Below, in pieces: positions 1 through 9,113 of a DNA stretch of 64,000 bases (positions within the stretch are counted from its first letter, which is position 1; each line of letters starts with the position of its first letter). The position numbers and the translations under genes are program-made. The notes below the pieces were generated by a model that saw only the letters and a program-made list of their open reading frames with translations, had not been told where the DNA came from and ran no database searches. Source of the DNA: CAVVMA01 sp963830715 (GTDB lineage: Bacteria; Desulfobacterota; Binatia; Binatales; Binataceae); the NCBI GenBank assembly GCA_963830715.1, contig CAWHNS010000024.1:124001-188000 (forward strand). The letters run 5' to 3'.

Positions 1-246
1 CATCGCCAGGCCGAATCGCACCGGAACCTCGATTTTGAACCCGATAATCGCGCCACCCACCGCAACCATCGTGACGGTATGGCCAAGGCCCCAGGCCAGA
101 CCGATCTTGCCCGCGGCCGCGATCGATCTCTCGCGGCTGACGATCGTCGTCACCGCGATCACGTGGTCGGGGTCGGTCGCATGGCGCATACCGAGCGTCA
201 GGCCGAGAAGCGCAAATGCCAGAGGGGCGGCGTCAGGCGCTATCAT
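1..246 (-). CDS. Nickel/cobalt permease (NiCoT/UreH type), N-terminal part
   Basis: These are the first 82 residues of a membrane transporter; the rest lies off the left edge. The first helix carries HATDPDH, an HX4DH signature typical of NiCoT/UreH/HoxN-like nickel and cobalt permeases, where the His and Asp residues take part in metal selection. A second hydrophobic helix follows (GLGHTVTMVAVGG). The ATG at 244-246 fits because the motif normally lies about 20-25 residues from the N-terminus. The DoxX gene ends 48 nt upstream on the same strand, so the two may be co-transcribed. The exact metal and subfamily cannot be decided from this fragment. Confidence 0.75.
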   Translation of the reverse strand, partial: MIAPDAAPLAFALLGLTLGMRHATDPDHVIAVTTIVSRERSIAAAGKIGLAWGLGHTVTMVAVGGAIIGFKIEVPVRFGLAM

Positions 247-294
247 CGGTTCCAATCTCGATCAAATAGCTTATGCCTGCGAGCCCGTGGCGTG

Positions 295-699
295 TCACTC
301 GCCCACGACCCCGAATTGGGTGATAAAGAGCGCGCAGGCGATCATCGCGAGACCCTTGAGGAACATCGACACGTTCACCGCGCGCATCACCGGATCGGCG
401 AGCGTTACCATCGCGGTGCCGTGCACGACGATCGTCACCGGAACCAGGAACAGAACGAGCAGCCATCCGCCCAGTCGGGGGCGGTAGTTGAGAAGGATCA
501 GAAGGGCGCCGGCAAGTTCGACGAGCGCCGAGGTTGTCACCCAGAAAGCGCGCCATGGAATCGCGGAGGGCATCAGGTCGATATAGGTCTGCATCGCCGT
601 GAAGTGAGTAATGCCCGAGAGGAAGAAGATCAGGGTAAAGAGGATGCGGGCCGTTATTCCGATGGCGGGACTGATGATCACCAGATCGTCGTTTTCCAC
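295..699 (-). CDS. DoxX family integral membrane protein
   Basis: A 134-aa protein with four predicted hydrophobic helices, the usual size and topology of the DoxX/SURF4-like family. The first helix (ARILFTLIFFLSGITHF), the following TYID segment and the second helix with ELAGALLILL are typical of the family. DoxX members are inner-membrane proteins variously linked to thiosulfate:quinone oxidoreductase, oxidative stress or terminal oxidases; a specific role cannot be read here. The gene lies just upstream of the permease fragment on the same strand. Confidence 0.75.
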   Translation of the reverse strand: MENDDLVIISPAIGITARILFTLIFFLSGITHFTAMQTYIDLMPSAIPWRAFWVTTSALVELAGALLILLNYRPRLGGWLLVLFLVPVTIVVHGTAMVTLADPVMRAVNVSMFLKGLAMIACALFITQFGVVGE

Positions 700-766
700 A
701 GCAGGAGCTTACACGATCCCAGGGGCGATGTGAGGCTCAAACGCGCTCCGTGCGTGCTCGCAGGCG

Positions 767-1842
767 CTACATGATCGGTGGAATGGTGGCGTCGGCGGTG
801 GACGAGCTGATGTTTTGACTGGCGCCGCCGAGAATGCTGTCGCCGCTGCCCCCGGCGGAGTTATTGGAGCCTCCGCTCACGCTTGCCACCTGTCCGCCTG
901 CGAAATTGAAAATGCCCCCGCTGACGGTGGCGCCTTCGGCGGGCGACATCGGGTTGCAGGAACCGGCGACCACGGCCAACCCGGCGGTGTTGCATTCGCC
1001 GCCACTGACGCTGGACCATTCGCTGCTCGCAGTGTTGGAGAGGCCGCCACTGATACTCGAAAATGCGCCATTGGCGATATTATTTTGGCCTCCGCAGACC
1101 ATGGAATAGGTGCCCTCGGCGTTGTTCCCGTTGCCGCCGATGACGCTGGAGCCGTCGCCGCTCGCGATGTTGGACGAGCCTCCGGCAACGCTGGAGCCGA
1201 TGCCCCCGGCTTTGTTCTGTGATCCTCCACTGATTGTTGCGAAGTTGGCGCTGACGATATTCTGTGCTCCGGTTATCAGACCGGCCGCCGCGCTGAACTG
1301 ATTCTGCTGGCCGATGACGAGATTGTGTGATCCGCCACGGCCGGGACCGCCACCGCCAGTCGGCGGACTCTCGTCGTATCCGATTATCAGATTGCCGAGG
1401 CCGGTTAGTTTCGCCCCGGGATTGGCCGAGGTGCCGTCATCGGTGGAGCCGAGCCGTCCTGGAGATGGAGATTCATCCTGCTCAAAATGATGTTGGGTCC
1501 CGCGACGCCGTTCAACTTGCCGTCGATCACTTGTACAAACGGCCCGAGCGAGAGCGCCGGGTTCGCGTTCAGTTTTTGCACCTGCGTCTGCAAGGTCGAG
1601 TTGCTCGATTGCAACTTGGAGACATTAGTCTGAAGCGCGCCCACCTGCTTTTGGAGCGCCGTCACATTGGTCTGCAAACTGCCTACCTGGGTCTGCAAGG
1701 TGCCGACCTGCCCCTGCAGCATCAGGACCGCATTTTCCAGGCAAGTCATTGTCGTACACTTGGTCGCGGCGGCCGCGCCTTGCGGCATTCCGATCGCGAT
1801 CGCGTGTAAGGCAAATGCTGCAATTACGATGGCTCTTTTCAT
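767..1842 (-). pseudogene. YadA-head-like surface repeat protein, frameshifted
   Basis: The 5' part (from 1842) encodes a signal peptide and a heptad-rich coiled coil built of LQTQVGxLQTNV-like repeats, then a short region ending NLHLQDGS. At about 1450 one base is missing and translation would stop near 1405. The next frame continues without a break to 767 with LTGLGNLIIGYDE and many SGGxxNxASG-type units (ATISGGSQN, SVAGGSSNIA, SISGGLSN, SVSGGSNNSA), the left-handed beta-roll repeats of YadA/Hep_Hag heads. Adding one base gives a continuous 358-aa protein (1077 nt). No C-terminal membrane anchor is visible, so it may be a secreted or lipid-free repeat protein rather than a true trimeric autotransporter. 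The lesion could be genuine or a sequence error. Confidence 0.75.
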
Positions 1843-1900
1843 CGCACCCTCGCTGCGCGACAGGATAACCTCGATTAGACGCTCGAATCACCGGTATGCT

Positions 1901-2485
1901 TCACTGACTGAGGGCCGCGATGCACTCTTCCCGGATTCGCCACAGCTCGTCGAAGCCGCGCCCGCGCGCCGCCGCGGTCCGCTCCATCCATCGGCGCAGC
2001 CAGCGCTGATGAAGGCCGATTTTGTAGTCGCCGATCTGGTCGGGGGCGATTTCCTCTTCGTGCAGAAAGCCGGCGATCGCCTCAGGCGCGGCGCCCTCGA
2101 TCGCGCGCGTCACGTCGATCCGCGTTCCGCCGCTGCGGAGATAGCAGTGGGCCTCCGGGATCATCCGGAGCCCGTACTTTTCGAGCACGCCGCCGACACC
2201 GGGCGTATTCCGCCCGCTCATTTCGTAAATGCCTATGACCAGAGCGATAGCCAGATCCTGTTCAATGGCTAATCGGCGAAGCAGCGCGTGCTTGGTGCTG
2301 CACGTCCCGCGGCCTTCGCGGATGACGATCAGCGGATCGATGCGGCTGCCGTTGCGCCCGTACGGGAGGTGACTGATGTGCCGGGCGGCCGCCCGGTAGT
2401 CGAGCGCTCCGGCCCCGATGAACGCGCCCGTGACGTCGCCGGCGGGTTTGAGCGCGACCGGATCAAGCGCATCCCAGGAACGCAT
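1901..2485 (-). CDS. Transglutaminase-like protein, conserved hypothetical
   Basis: A 194-aa protein starting at the ATG complement of 2483-2485, preceded by GAGGTG at suitable spacing; longer in-frame starts would run into the DUF1329 gene. Residues around 50-60 contain REGRGTCSTKHALL, a Cys embedded like the active-site Cys of transglutaminase-fold proteins. Further on, EAHCYLR and GTRIDVTRA supply a His and an Asp in the right order for a Cys-His-Asp triad. It has no signal peptide. It follows the DUF1329 gene by 37 nt on the same strand and is probably co-transcribed. The fold assignment is inference from motif order; the substrate is unknown. Confidence 0.6.
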   Translation of the reverse strand: MRSWDALDPVALKPAGDVTGAFIGAGALDYRAAARHISHLPYGRNGSRIDPLIVIREGRGTCSTKHALLRRLAIEQDLAIALVIGIYEMSGRNTPGVGGVLEKYGLRMIPEAHCYLRSGGTRIDVTRAIEGAAPEAIAGFLHEEEIAPDQIGDYKIGLHQRWLRRWMERTAAARGRGFDELWRIREECIAALSQ

Positions 2486-2522
2486 CGATGCACCTCGCTT
2501 TGGGGGCTCGGTCGAATCAATG

Positions 2523-3827
2523 TCAATGCCCAGCCCGCTGCATCGCGCTGGGTTCGAAGAACGCCTTGCCCACGGTGCCCATGTTGATATACCAGCAATC
2601 GCGCGCTCTGCTCTCGCGCCCCGGCGAGTAGATGACGCTGGAGAATCCGTTCTGTACGTTCTGATCGACCATCGCGACCTGGAAAATCCGCCTGAATGGA
2701 TAAATAGCCACTTCCGCATCCGGCACCGGACGATCCCGGTACGCAAAGAAGCTCGCGATCGTCTTCCAGAGCTGGCCGTTGCGGTCGTACTGGTCGGAGG
2801 CGGTGATGCACCATGCTTCGCTGTCGATATACAGAATCCGCTTGGGGATGGCGGGACCGAAGAAGTACGAATTCCGTTTGGCGTTCGCCTCGATCACGAA
2901 CAGGTGGCGCATTTCCCAGTCTTCGGGGCAGATCGTGCGGTTGCCGTCGAACGGACACGGCGTGGCCGGGGAGTGCTCCGCGTGCACGCTTGCTAGCATC
3001 GCCTTTTCGCCGATCAGCTTGTATGTATTGTCCTCAATCTTCGCCGCGAAGCCGTAGTAGGAATCGGGATCGAGGTTGTTGGCGGAAGTCGAGCCGCCTA
3101 TCGCGCCGAAGGCCTCGGAGAGCACGTCGGCTCCCATTCGCCGCGTGCGGCGCGAATAAGGATTGTAGAACCAGGAGTTGTCCTCGATGTGCGGATCGCT
3201 CTCCCGATAGCGCACGAAACCAAAGCCGCGAATTTCCGCCGGCTCGAGAAAGGGATAGGCGGCGAACCGATAACGGATTCCGCTGGCCGCGTCGGGATCG
3301 GTCGGTGTCGGTGCGACCTCGACCCTTCCGATATTGTTGTAGAGCGCGACGTGTCCGATCGTGAAATGCGCAATCGAGTCGGCGGCGCGAGTGCCGGGCG
3401 AGTAGCTCGAGATTTCTACGTCGCGAACATCCACGTCATCCGTATAAAGCGGCCCGAAGCTGAAATTCCACATCACCTTGGTGGCGAGCAGCGGGTCGTT
3501 GGGGTCGAGCAGCGGAAATGGCTGCCCGGCGACATAGTTGCGCAACTCGCCATCAGGGGTGAGCGAGACCTGCGACGCGTACTTCTCAGTGGCGACCTTG
3601 TAAGGCGGGGGCCATTCCAGCCGCCCCGGCGCCACGATCTTCATGTGCATCCCCTGCTTGACGAGGATCAAGTTGCCCGGGCTCAGCAGGTCTGCGACCT
3701 TGTCGGCGTTCCGGGGCGTGATCTCATCGCCCGGCGCCACCGCGCACCAACCCGCCTTCGCCGACGAGATCGATAGGGCAATAAATGCCGCGGATATTGC
3801 GAGTAGTATTTCGCGCACGATTTTCAT
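2523..3827 (-). CDS. DUF1329 family exported protein
   Basis: A 434-aa protein with an N-terminal signal peptide (cleavage probably after SSAKA). The body matches the DUF1329 architecture: an early NADKVADLLSPGN segment, a central YxxRTRRM motif (NPYSRRTRRMGAD), SYYGF, and a late WYINMG segment. DUF1329 proteins are outer-membrane or periplasmic, related in fold to LolA/LolB, and are often found with lipid, steroid or hydrocarbon metabolism and RND exporters. No exporter partner is seen here. The transglutaminase-like gene follows closely on the same strand. Length is normal and no lesion is present. Confidence 0.8.
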   Translation of the reverse strand: MKIVREILLAISAAFIALSISSAKAGWCAVAPGDEITPRNADKVADLLSPGNLILVKQGMHMKIVAPGRLEWPPPYKVATEKYASQVSLTPDGELRNYVAGQPFPLLDPNDPLLATKVMWNFSFGPLYTDDVDVRDVEISSYSPGTRAADSIAHFTIGHVALYNNIGRVEVAPTPTDPDAASGIRYRFAAYPFLEPAEIRGFGFVRYRESDPHIEDNSWFYNPYSRRTRRMGADVLSEAFGAIGGSTSANNLDPDSYYGFAAKIEDNTYKLIGEKAMLASVHAEHSPATPCPFDGNRTICPEDWEMRHLFVIEANAKRNSYFFGPAIPKRILYIDSEAWCITASDQYDRNGQLWKTIASFFAYRDRPVPDAEVAIYPFRRIFQVAMVDQNVQNGFSSVIYSPGRESRARDCWYINMGTVGKAFFEPSAMQRAGH

Positions 3828-3878
3828 CGAGTCTCCTGAACGGGAGGCGGGCCGTGCCTCCGGCGCTTTGCATCTGTT

Positions 3879-4757
3879 CTAAAGCCTGATCTCGCCGCGC
3901 ATCACCTCGACCACGTAGCCTCCGACGCGGACATCGCGGACGCCGGCCGGCGTCTTGCTGGCGCGCACGAAGATCTCGCTCGGTCGCCTGGCTTCGATGC
4001 CCTGCTCGATCATCACTTGCTCGTCGCTGCGGGTGATCCCGTGTTTCAGCATCCAGGCCGCGGCGGGGCCGGCGGCGGAGCCGGTAGCCGGATCGTCTCC
4101 GCCATAGAAAATCATCCGAGCGTGCAGTCTCGCCGCCGGGCTTTCGGTCTCGCGCGAGACGAAGTAAAACCACTGAGCGTCGGTTCGCGAGAGATACGCC
4201 GACGCCCGCCGCCATTCGAGCGCGAGAGCGCGAATCGGGGCAAGCGATCGAAGCGGGACGATCGCGAACGCATTGCCGGTCGAGACGGTCTGGATAGGAT
4301 AAGCGCGATCGATATCGGCGACGCTGAGTCCGGCCGCGTCTGCCACCTCTTCGGCCTTGTGCACCTGGCCAAATTCGGGATCGCGCTGGGTCATCTCGCC
4401 GAACAAAACGCCCTCGCGCTCGGAGAAACTGACCGGGATTCGGCCGACCGGCAGGTCGAGCGTGATTTGCGGCTCGCCACGCGCGGCACTCAATACGCAA
4501 GCCGTGCCGAGCGTCGGATGGCCGGCGAAGGGCAATTCCTGTTCGACGGTGAAAATTCTTACTTTGACGCCGCGTTCGCGCTCGGTTGCGCTGTCGCGCG
4601 GGAAGACGAAGGTAGTCTCGGAATATTTCATTTCGCGCGCCAGCGCCTGCATCTCGGCGTCGGCGAGGCCGCGGGCGTCGGTGAAGACCGCGAGCTGGTT
4701 TCCCTCGAGCGCTCTGCGCGTGAAGACATCTACAGTGATCAGGTGGAGGGTTCTCAT
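3879..4757 (-). CDS. PhzF family isomerase/epimerase
   Basis: A 292-aa protein of normal family length. It has the hallmark EGNQLAVF near the N-terminus, the catalytic-Glu motif YSETTFVFP (residues about 45-53), AGHPTLGTA, and the second-half glycine motif GGDDPATGSAAG. PhzF-fold enzymes use the conserved Glu for proton transfer in isomerisations; only some act in phenazine synthesis. No phenazine genes are nearby, so the substrate is unknown. It stands 51 nt upstream of the DUF1329 gene on the same strand and could share a transcript with it. Confidence 0.85.
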   Translation of the reverse strand: MRTLHLITVDVFTRRALEGNQLAVFTDARGLADAEMQALAREMKYSETTFVFPRDSATERERGVKVRIFTVEQELPFAGHPTLGTACVLSAARGEPQITLDLPVGRIPVSFSEREGVLFGEMTQRDPEFGQVHKAEEVADAAGLSVADIDRAYPIQTVSTGNAFAIVPLRSLAPIRALALEWRRASAYLSRTDAQWFYFVSRETESPAARLHARMIFYGGDDPATGSAAGPAAAWMLKHGITRSDEQVMIEQGIEARRPSEIFVRASKTPAGVRDVRVGGYVVEVMRGEIRL

Positions 4758-4872
4758 CGTCGCGATGACCGAGTATTGGTCACGCGAATCAGCGGTGCAA
4801 GACTGCGGCGGAGTCCGGAGGGTGAACGCGGCTGTCAGGAATCGGGAATGCTGCCGGACTAGGCGGAGATTG

Positions 4873-5040
4873 CTAGCGGATATTCCTCAGAACGAGAAGA
4901 ATATCCTCAACGCACTTGAAGCTGCCGAACAACTCGACGGTTTCAAGGAATTTAAGTTCGTCGTCCGTCACGTGGTTCGCGGCCAACAACTCCCGGTCGC
5001 TGCAGAACTTCTCCCACGCTTCCTTTTGGCTCTTGGACAT
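4873..5040 (-). CDS. Small hypothetical protein, 55 aa
   Basis: A short frame starting ATG (complement of 5038-5040) and ending TAG. It reads MSKSQKEAWEKFCSDREL... and ends CVEDILLVLRNIR, giving a charged, mostly helical protein with two Cys and no membrane helix. The composition (Lys/Glu-rich start, amphipathic end) looks like a real small protein rather than noise. No strong Shine-Dalgarno sequence is evident and I do not recognise a family, so it is offered with limited confidence. Confidence 0.4.
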   Translation of the reverse strand: MSKSQKEAWEKFCSDRELLAANHVTDDELKFLETVELFGSFKCVEDILLVLRNIR

Positions 5041-5483
5041 GAATCAGAGAGTAGTAGAATCGTACAAAGTGGTCAAGCACTGGCCGCGCCGGTCGTCCGG
5101 TTGTTTTCCGGATCTCGCGAAGCGGGAGCCATCCCGAATCTGTCGAGCGGAATCTGCGCGGAGATCGTCGCGGGGGGTGCGGGAGCGGTCTCCCTTCAGC
5201 GCTCGGGCGTTGTGATCGTTCGGAGCAATCGCGAAATGCAAATCGTACGCTTCGCAGAATACGAGGCGCACCACGCGCCGCAGTAGAGGCCATGCAGTTG
5301 GGATCATGCTCCGCCTCCGGCGGATCGCGAGTCGAAAACGCCGTAAATTCAAGCACATAGAGCATACGGCTGAATCCGCGGACGATCGGCGGAGGCTGGA
5401 CATCAGGCCAAGTCCCACGATTTTCCCGCTGGCACCACGCTTGCTGTTAGGGGCAAGCGCGACGAACTGGAGGAGGAATTCAG
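5041..5483. other. Gap without a convincing gene
   Basis: About 440 bases between the 55-aa frame and the tandem small-membrane-protein genes. Frames exist on both strands but show low-complexity Arg-rich composition and no recognisable domain. The right end (5471-5478, AGGAGGAA) is the strong ribosome-binding site of the next gene, and the promoter of the small-protein pair must lie in this gap; I could not assign it with confidence. Confidence 0.5.
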
Positions 5484-5660
5484 ATGGAAGCGACAATCAG
5501 GGACACGAGGATTGCTGGCGCAGCGAGGAAGCCTGGACAGGACGATGCGATGAGTTCGGTTCGCTATGCCGAGAGCAACCTGCTGAGCGAACTGCCGGGA
5601 ATCGCGTTCGGGTTGATCACGCTGGTTTACATCGTGGGCTCGCTGGCCGCGCTGCTGTAA
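5484..5660 (+). CDS. Small single-helix membrane protein A of a tandem pair (58 aa)
   Basis: A 58-aa protein with a near-perfect Shine-Dalgarno (AGGAGGAA, 5471-5478) five bases before the ATG. Residues 1-22 are hydrophilic; then SVRYAESNLLSELPG leads into one C-terminal hydrophobic helix ending GSLAALL. It is clearly homologous to the next gene: the shared pattern is S-x-RYAxSNxLxELPG followed by AFxLITLxYIVxSL. It has no signal-peptidase site and probably stays anchored by its C-terminus. I do not recognise a named family. The strong RBS, tandem paralogue and common terminator argue that it is expressed. Confidence 0.75.
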   Translation: MEATIRDTRIAGAARKPGQDDAMSSVRYAESNLLSELPGIAFGLITLVYIVGSLAALL

Positions 5661-5693
5661 CGACGGCCGTTCACGACGACGGAGGGTTTCAAC

Positions 5694-5876
5694 ATGGCTG
5701 CGACAACCAACGGAGCGGGATTCGCGCGAATCACGCGCAGTGCGGGAAGTTTTGATAATGATGTCGATGGCTCGATTCGCTATGCGCATAGCAACTTTCT
5801 CGATGAACTGCCGGGTGCCGCGTTCGCTCTGATCACGCTCGCTTACATCGTGACGTCCCTGTTCGCCCTGCTTTAA
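5694..5876 (+). CDS. Small single-helix membrane protein B of a tandem pair (60 aa)
   Basis: A 60-aa paralogue of the preceding gene, 33 bases downstream, with GGAGGG (5681-5686) ahead of its ATG. The variable N-terminal 27 residues differ (Gly/Ala/Asn-rich), but SIRYAHSNFLDELPG and the C-terminal helix match protein A almost position for position, ending at the same distance from the stop (TSLFALL against GSLAALL). Conservation of the membrane-proximal motif with free drift of the N-terminus suggests that the motif and helix are the functional part. The function is unknown; a membrane-complex subunit or small toxin-like peptide are both possible. Confidence 0.75.
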   Translation: MAATTNGAGFARITRSAGSFDNDVDGSIRYAHSNFLDELPGAAFALITLAYIVTSLFALL

Positions 5877-5957
5877 CTCGCGACTCGCGCGAAGGCGTCA
5901 GGCCATGCGGTCGCGCCTGGCGACGAGTTCCGCCGGCGCCTTGAAGAAGGAATCGAG

Positions 5958-5993
5958 GTCCCCGCCACCTTTTCAGAGGCGGGGACTTTTTTT
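5958..5993 (+). terminator. Rho-independent terminator after the small-protein pair
   Basis: GTCCCCGCC (5958-5966) pairs perfectly with GGCGGGGAC (5978-5986) across an 11-base loop and is followed by seven T residues. It ends the transcript of the two small membrane proteins and lies just before the convergent end of glnE. The T-run is present only in the + direction. Confidence 0.88.
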
Positions 5994-6046
5994 GTTCGTG
6001 GAATCAGAAGTCGTTTCATGCGAGTCGTGCCAGAAAGTGGGTTGCC

Positions 6047-9007
6047 TCATTTGCCCTGTTGCTCGGCAGCGAAGCATCGATCGAAGATCGCGCGGATACG
6101 GTCGCGGCGCTCGCTCAACTCCGCGAGCAATCGGCTCGGCCCGTCGGCGCCGTCGTAGCCCATCCGCCGCGCGACGCGTCCGAGTTCGGCCGGGGCCGTC
6201 GAAAGCGCCCACGCGGGCTGGTCGCTTTCGATTCTCAGCCGGTTTTCCAGCCGTGACAGGAATGCGTAGCCCATCTCGAGTTCGTTCGCGTCGGATCCCT
6301 CGATCAGGCCGCATCGCGCCAGCGACTGCAGCAGAACTACCGTGCCGCGTTGCCGGAGCTCTCCGAATTGCCCGCCGTGCCGCAGCGCCATCATCTGCAC
6401 GATGAACTCGATGTCGACCAGGCCGCCGCGTCCCTGCTTGATGTTGAGCCGGTCCCGGCTCTCGACCCCGATCTCGTGCTCCATCCGCGCGCGCATCGAG
6501 GCGATCTCCGCGACTCCTTCCACAGTCAGTCCGCGCGCGAAGACGAACTCCTGGCGCGCCGCCTCGACTTGGAGACCGAGAGCCTCATCGCCGGCGATGA
6601 CCCTGGCGCGTCCCAGCGCCTGCCGCTCCCAAACCGCGGAACTGAGGCGATGGTAATCGCGGAAACCGCCGAGCGAGGCGACCACCGGTCCGGCATTGCC
6701 CGACGGCCGAAGCCGCAAGTCGATCTTGTAGGCATATCCCTCGGGGGTGCGCGCTTCGAGCACGGCGATCAGCTTCTGGACGATTCGCGCGGCGGGCTCG
6801 CGGCCGCTCGCGGCGATCTCGGCGGGGTCGTCGTAAACGAAGATCAGGTCGAGATCGGAGTTGTAGGTCATCTCGGCGGAGCCGAGCCGCCCCATCGCGA
6901 TCGCGCAGAGCCGAAGCGTCGGCGGAATTTTGGTCCGCGCGGCGGCTTCGTCGCGCGCCACACCCATTGCGGCATCGACGACCGTTTCCGCAAGCGCGGT
7001 GAGCGCCGCTTGCACTTCCTCGAGTTCGAGATCGCCGGCCAGATCGGCGATCGCGACGCGCAGGAACTCCTGATGGCGAAACGATCGGAGCGCGTCGAGC
7101 CGGGCTTCGAGGTCCGTGCAGGCTGCCAGCGAGCCCGCCAATTCCACCGTCAGCTCGCTGCGCGTGCGCCTGGCGCGCGCGAGGTCGGATCGCACCAGAG
7201 TGTCGAGCATATCGGGATGGCGAATGAAGATGGTGGATAAGTAGCGGCTGGAGGCGAACAGGCGGAGCAGCACGCGCCGGGTGTTGGGATGCTGCTCCAG
7301 GAGCGACAGGAACGATGTCCGCGCTCCGACCGCGGCGATGAACGCGGCGAGATTCTGCAGCGCGAGGTCCGGATCGGCGAGTCCGCTCATCTCGTCGAGC
7401 AGGCGCGGGCCGAGCCGCTCGAGCAGCTCGCGCCGCAGAGGACTGGCCGAAGCCTGCCGCGTGCCGGTCGCCAGCAGGGTCAGATGTGCCGCGCTTTCTT
7501 CCGGCGTCGCGAAGCCGAGCGCCTTTAAGGGAGCCGGCGCAGCTTTCAGGTCGGGAGCTGCGTGCCACGCCGCCAGCGCATTCGTCGAAGCCGGCGGCGA
7601 CGCTCGCTGTTCGCCGTCGGCTAGCATCTCGTGGAACAATTCGGCGACCCTCAAGCGATGCCTTCCGAGCACGGTCTGAAATTCCGCCGCCGCATTGGGC
7701 GCTTTTCCGAATCCCATTCGAGCGGCCAGCGCGCGAATCCCGAAGTCGTCAGCCGGAAGCGTCTGGGTCTGAAGTCCGGCCACGACCTGGAGCTTGTGCT
7801 CCGCATCGCGCAGGAACAGGTAGGCGCCGGCGAGTTCCCGCGCGCGCCCGGATTCGAGGTAGCCGAATGACTCGAGGCGGCCGAGACTCTCGATCGTCTC
7901 TCCGCCGCGCAAGCGCCGGTCGCGCCCCGCGTAAACCAGGGTCAGCGCCTGCACGATAAATTCGAGCTCGCGAATCCCACCGTAGCCGAGTTTGAAATTG
8001 CGCTGCACGGCGTCGGGCGTTCGCAGCTCCTCTTCGATCTGGCGCTTCATCGCGCGCAATTGCCTGAGCGTGTCGAAGTCGAGATAGCGGCGGTAGACGA
8101 AGCGATCCAACTCCGCGATGAAACGCCGGCCCAGATCGAGCGTGCCGGCCACCGCTCGCGCCCGCAGCAGCGCGGCACGTTCCCACGTCTCGCCGAGGCT
8201 CTGGTAAAAGGCGAGCGCGCCTTCCAGCGAAGTCACCAGCGGAGCGTTCTTGCCGCCCGGCCGGAGCCTCAGATCGACCCGGAAGCAATCGGCAGCAAGC
8301 AACTCGGTGAGGAGTTCGCCCAGCCGTTGGGCCGTCTCGTGCGAGTGATGCGGTTGCGGAGCGTCGAACAGATACACGAGGTCGAGGTCCGAGCTGAGAT
8401 TCAACTCATTGCTTCCGAGCTTGCCCATCGCCAGCACGCAAAAGTCGCCGGCGGCGCGCGACCGCGCACCCATGATCCGCGCGGCGATTTGATACGCCGC
8501 CGCGATGCACGCATCGGCCAGGCGCGACATCAGGCGCATCGTGGCGCGCACATCGGATTTTCCGATCAGATCGGCGATCGCGATCCGGAGGAAGCCGCTG
8601 CGCTTGAAATCCGAAAGCGCGCGCTCGGCCTCGGCCCGATCGTCGGTTTCGCCGAGGTCCGTTTTCAGGCGCATCGCCTCGAGAATCGAAGGTTCGCCCG
8701 CCTTGCGCGCGGCCGTCAGGAATTCGAGCCAGTGGTCTCCGATCGCGCAGAGTCCGGTAGCGATCAACTCGGAAGAGCCGAGACAGAACGCCAGATCGCC
8801 GGCGAGCTTCCGATCGGACAAGGCCCGCCTGAGAAGCGCGGGCGACTGTTCCGCCAGCTTGAGCAGGAACGCCAGCGCCAGACGCTCGTCGGGCGCGCGC
8901 TCGAGTACCAGCTCGATCGCAATACGACCGTCGCGGCTCCCGAGCCGGCTGGTCAGCCGTTCGGCGACAATCTTCAGATCCGGGGCAAGCACTCGTTCAG
9001 CGCGCAT
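6047..9007 (-). CDS. glnE: Bifunctional glutamine-synthetase adenylyltransferase/deadenylase
   Basis: A 986-aa protein that adds and removes AMP on glutamine synthetase in response to nitrogen status. Two nucleotidyltransferase modules are visible, each with the DxD catalytic pair in a GS-x(n)-SDLDL setting: SSDLDLVYLF in the N-terminal (deadenylylating) half and NSDLDLIFVYDD in the C-terminal (adenylylating) half. Each is followed by the family block YKIDLRLRPSG or FRVDLRLRPGG. The ATG at 9005-9007 (MRAERVLAPDLK) is preferred; a longer in-frame start would overlap the divergent GST gene. The gene is intact over almost 3 kb. Confidence 0.95.
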   Translation of the reverse strand: MRAERVLAPDLKIVAERLTSRLGSRDGRIAIELVLERAPDERLALAFLLKLAEQSPALLRRALSDRKLAGDLAFCLGSSELIATGLCAIGDHWLEFLTAARKAGEPSILEAMRLKTDLGETDDRAEAERALSDFKRSGFLRIAIADLIGKSDVRATMRLMSRLADACIAAAYQIAARIMGARSRAAGDFCVLAMGKLGSNELNLSSDLDLVYLFDAPQPHHSHETAQRLGELLTELLAADCFRVDLRLRPGGKNAPLVTSLEGALAFYQSLGETWERAALLRARAVAGTLDLGRRFIAELDRFVYRRYLDFDTLRQLRAMKRQIEEELRTPDAVQRNFKLGYGGIRELEFIVQALTLVYAGRDRRLRGGETIESLGRLESFGYLESGRARELAGAYLFLRDAEHKLQVVAGLQTQTLPADDFGIRALAARMGFGKAPNAAAEFQTVLGRHRLRVAELFHEMLADGEQRASPPASTNALAAWHAAPDLKAAPAPLKALGFATPEESAAHLTLLATGTRQASASPLRRELLERLGPRLLDEMSGLADPDLALQNLAAFIAAVGARTSFLSLLEQHPNTRRVLLRLFASSRYLSTIFIRHPDMLDTLVRSDLARARRTRSELTVELAGSLAACTDLEARLDALRSFRHQEFLRVAIADLAGDLELEEVQAALTALAETVVDAAMGVARDEAAARTKIPPTLRLCAIAMGRLGSAEMTYNSDLDLIFVYDDPAEIAASGREPAARIVQKLIAVLEARTPEGYAYKIDLRLRPSGNAGPVVASLGGFRDYHRLSSAVWERQALGRARVIAGDEALGLQVEAARQEFVFARGLTVEGVAEIASMRARMEHEIGVESRDRLNIKQGRGGLVDIEFIVQMMALRHGGQFGELRQRGTVVLLQSLARCGLIEGSDANELEMGYAFLSRLENRLRIESDQPAWALSTAPAELGRVARRMGYDGADGPSRLLAELSERRDRIRAIFDRCFAAEQQGK

Positions 9008-9113
9008 CGTGGAAAAGAATATCAAACGCCCGGGCGTCAGACTCGAAGCGCGTATGCATGGCGGCGCCGCAGTGCTACATTCCGCTCCGAAGGCAACCCG
9101 AGGAGTATCGGCG

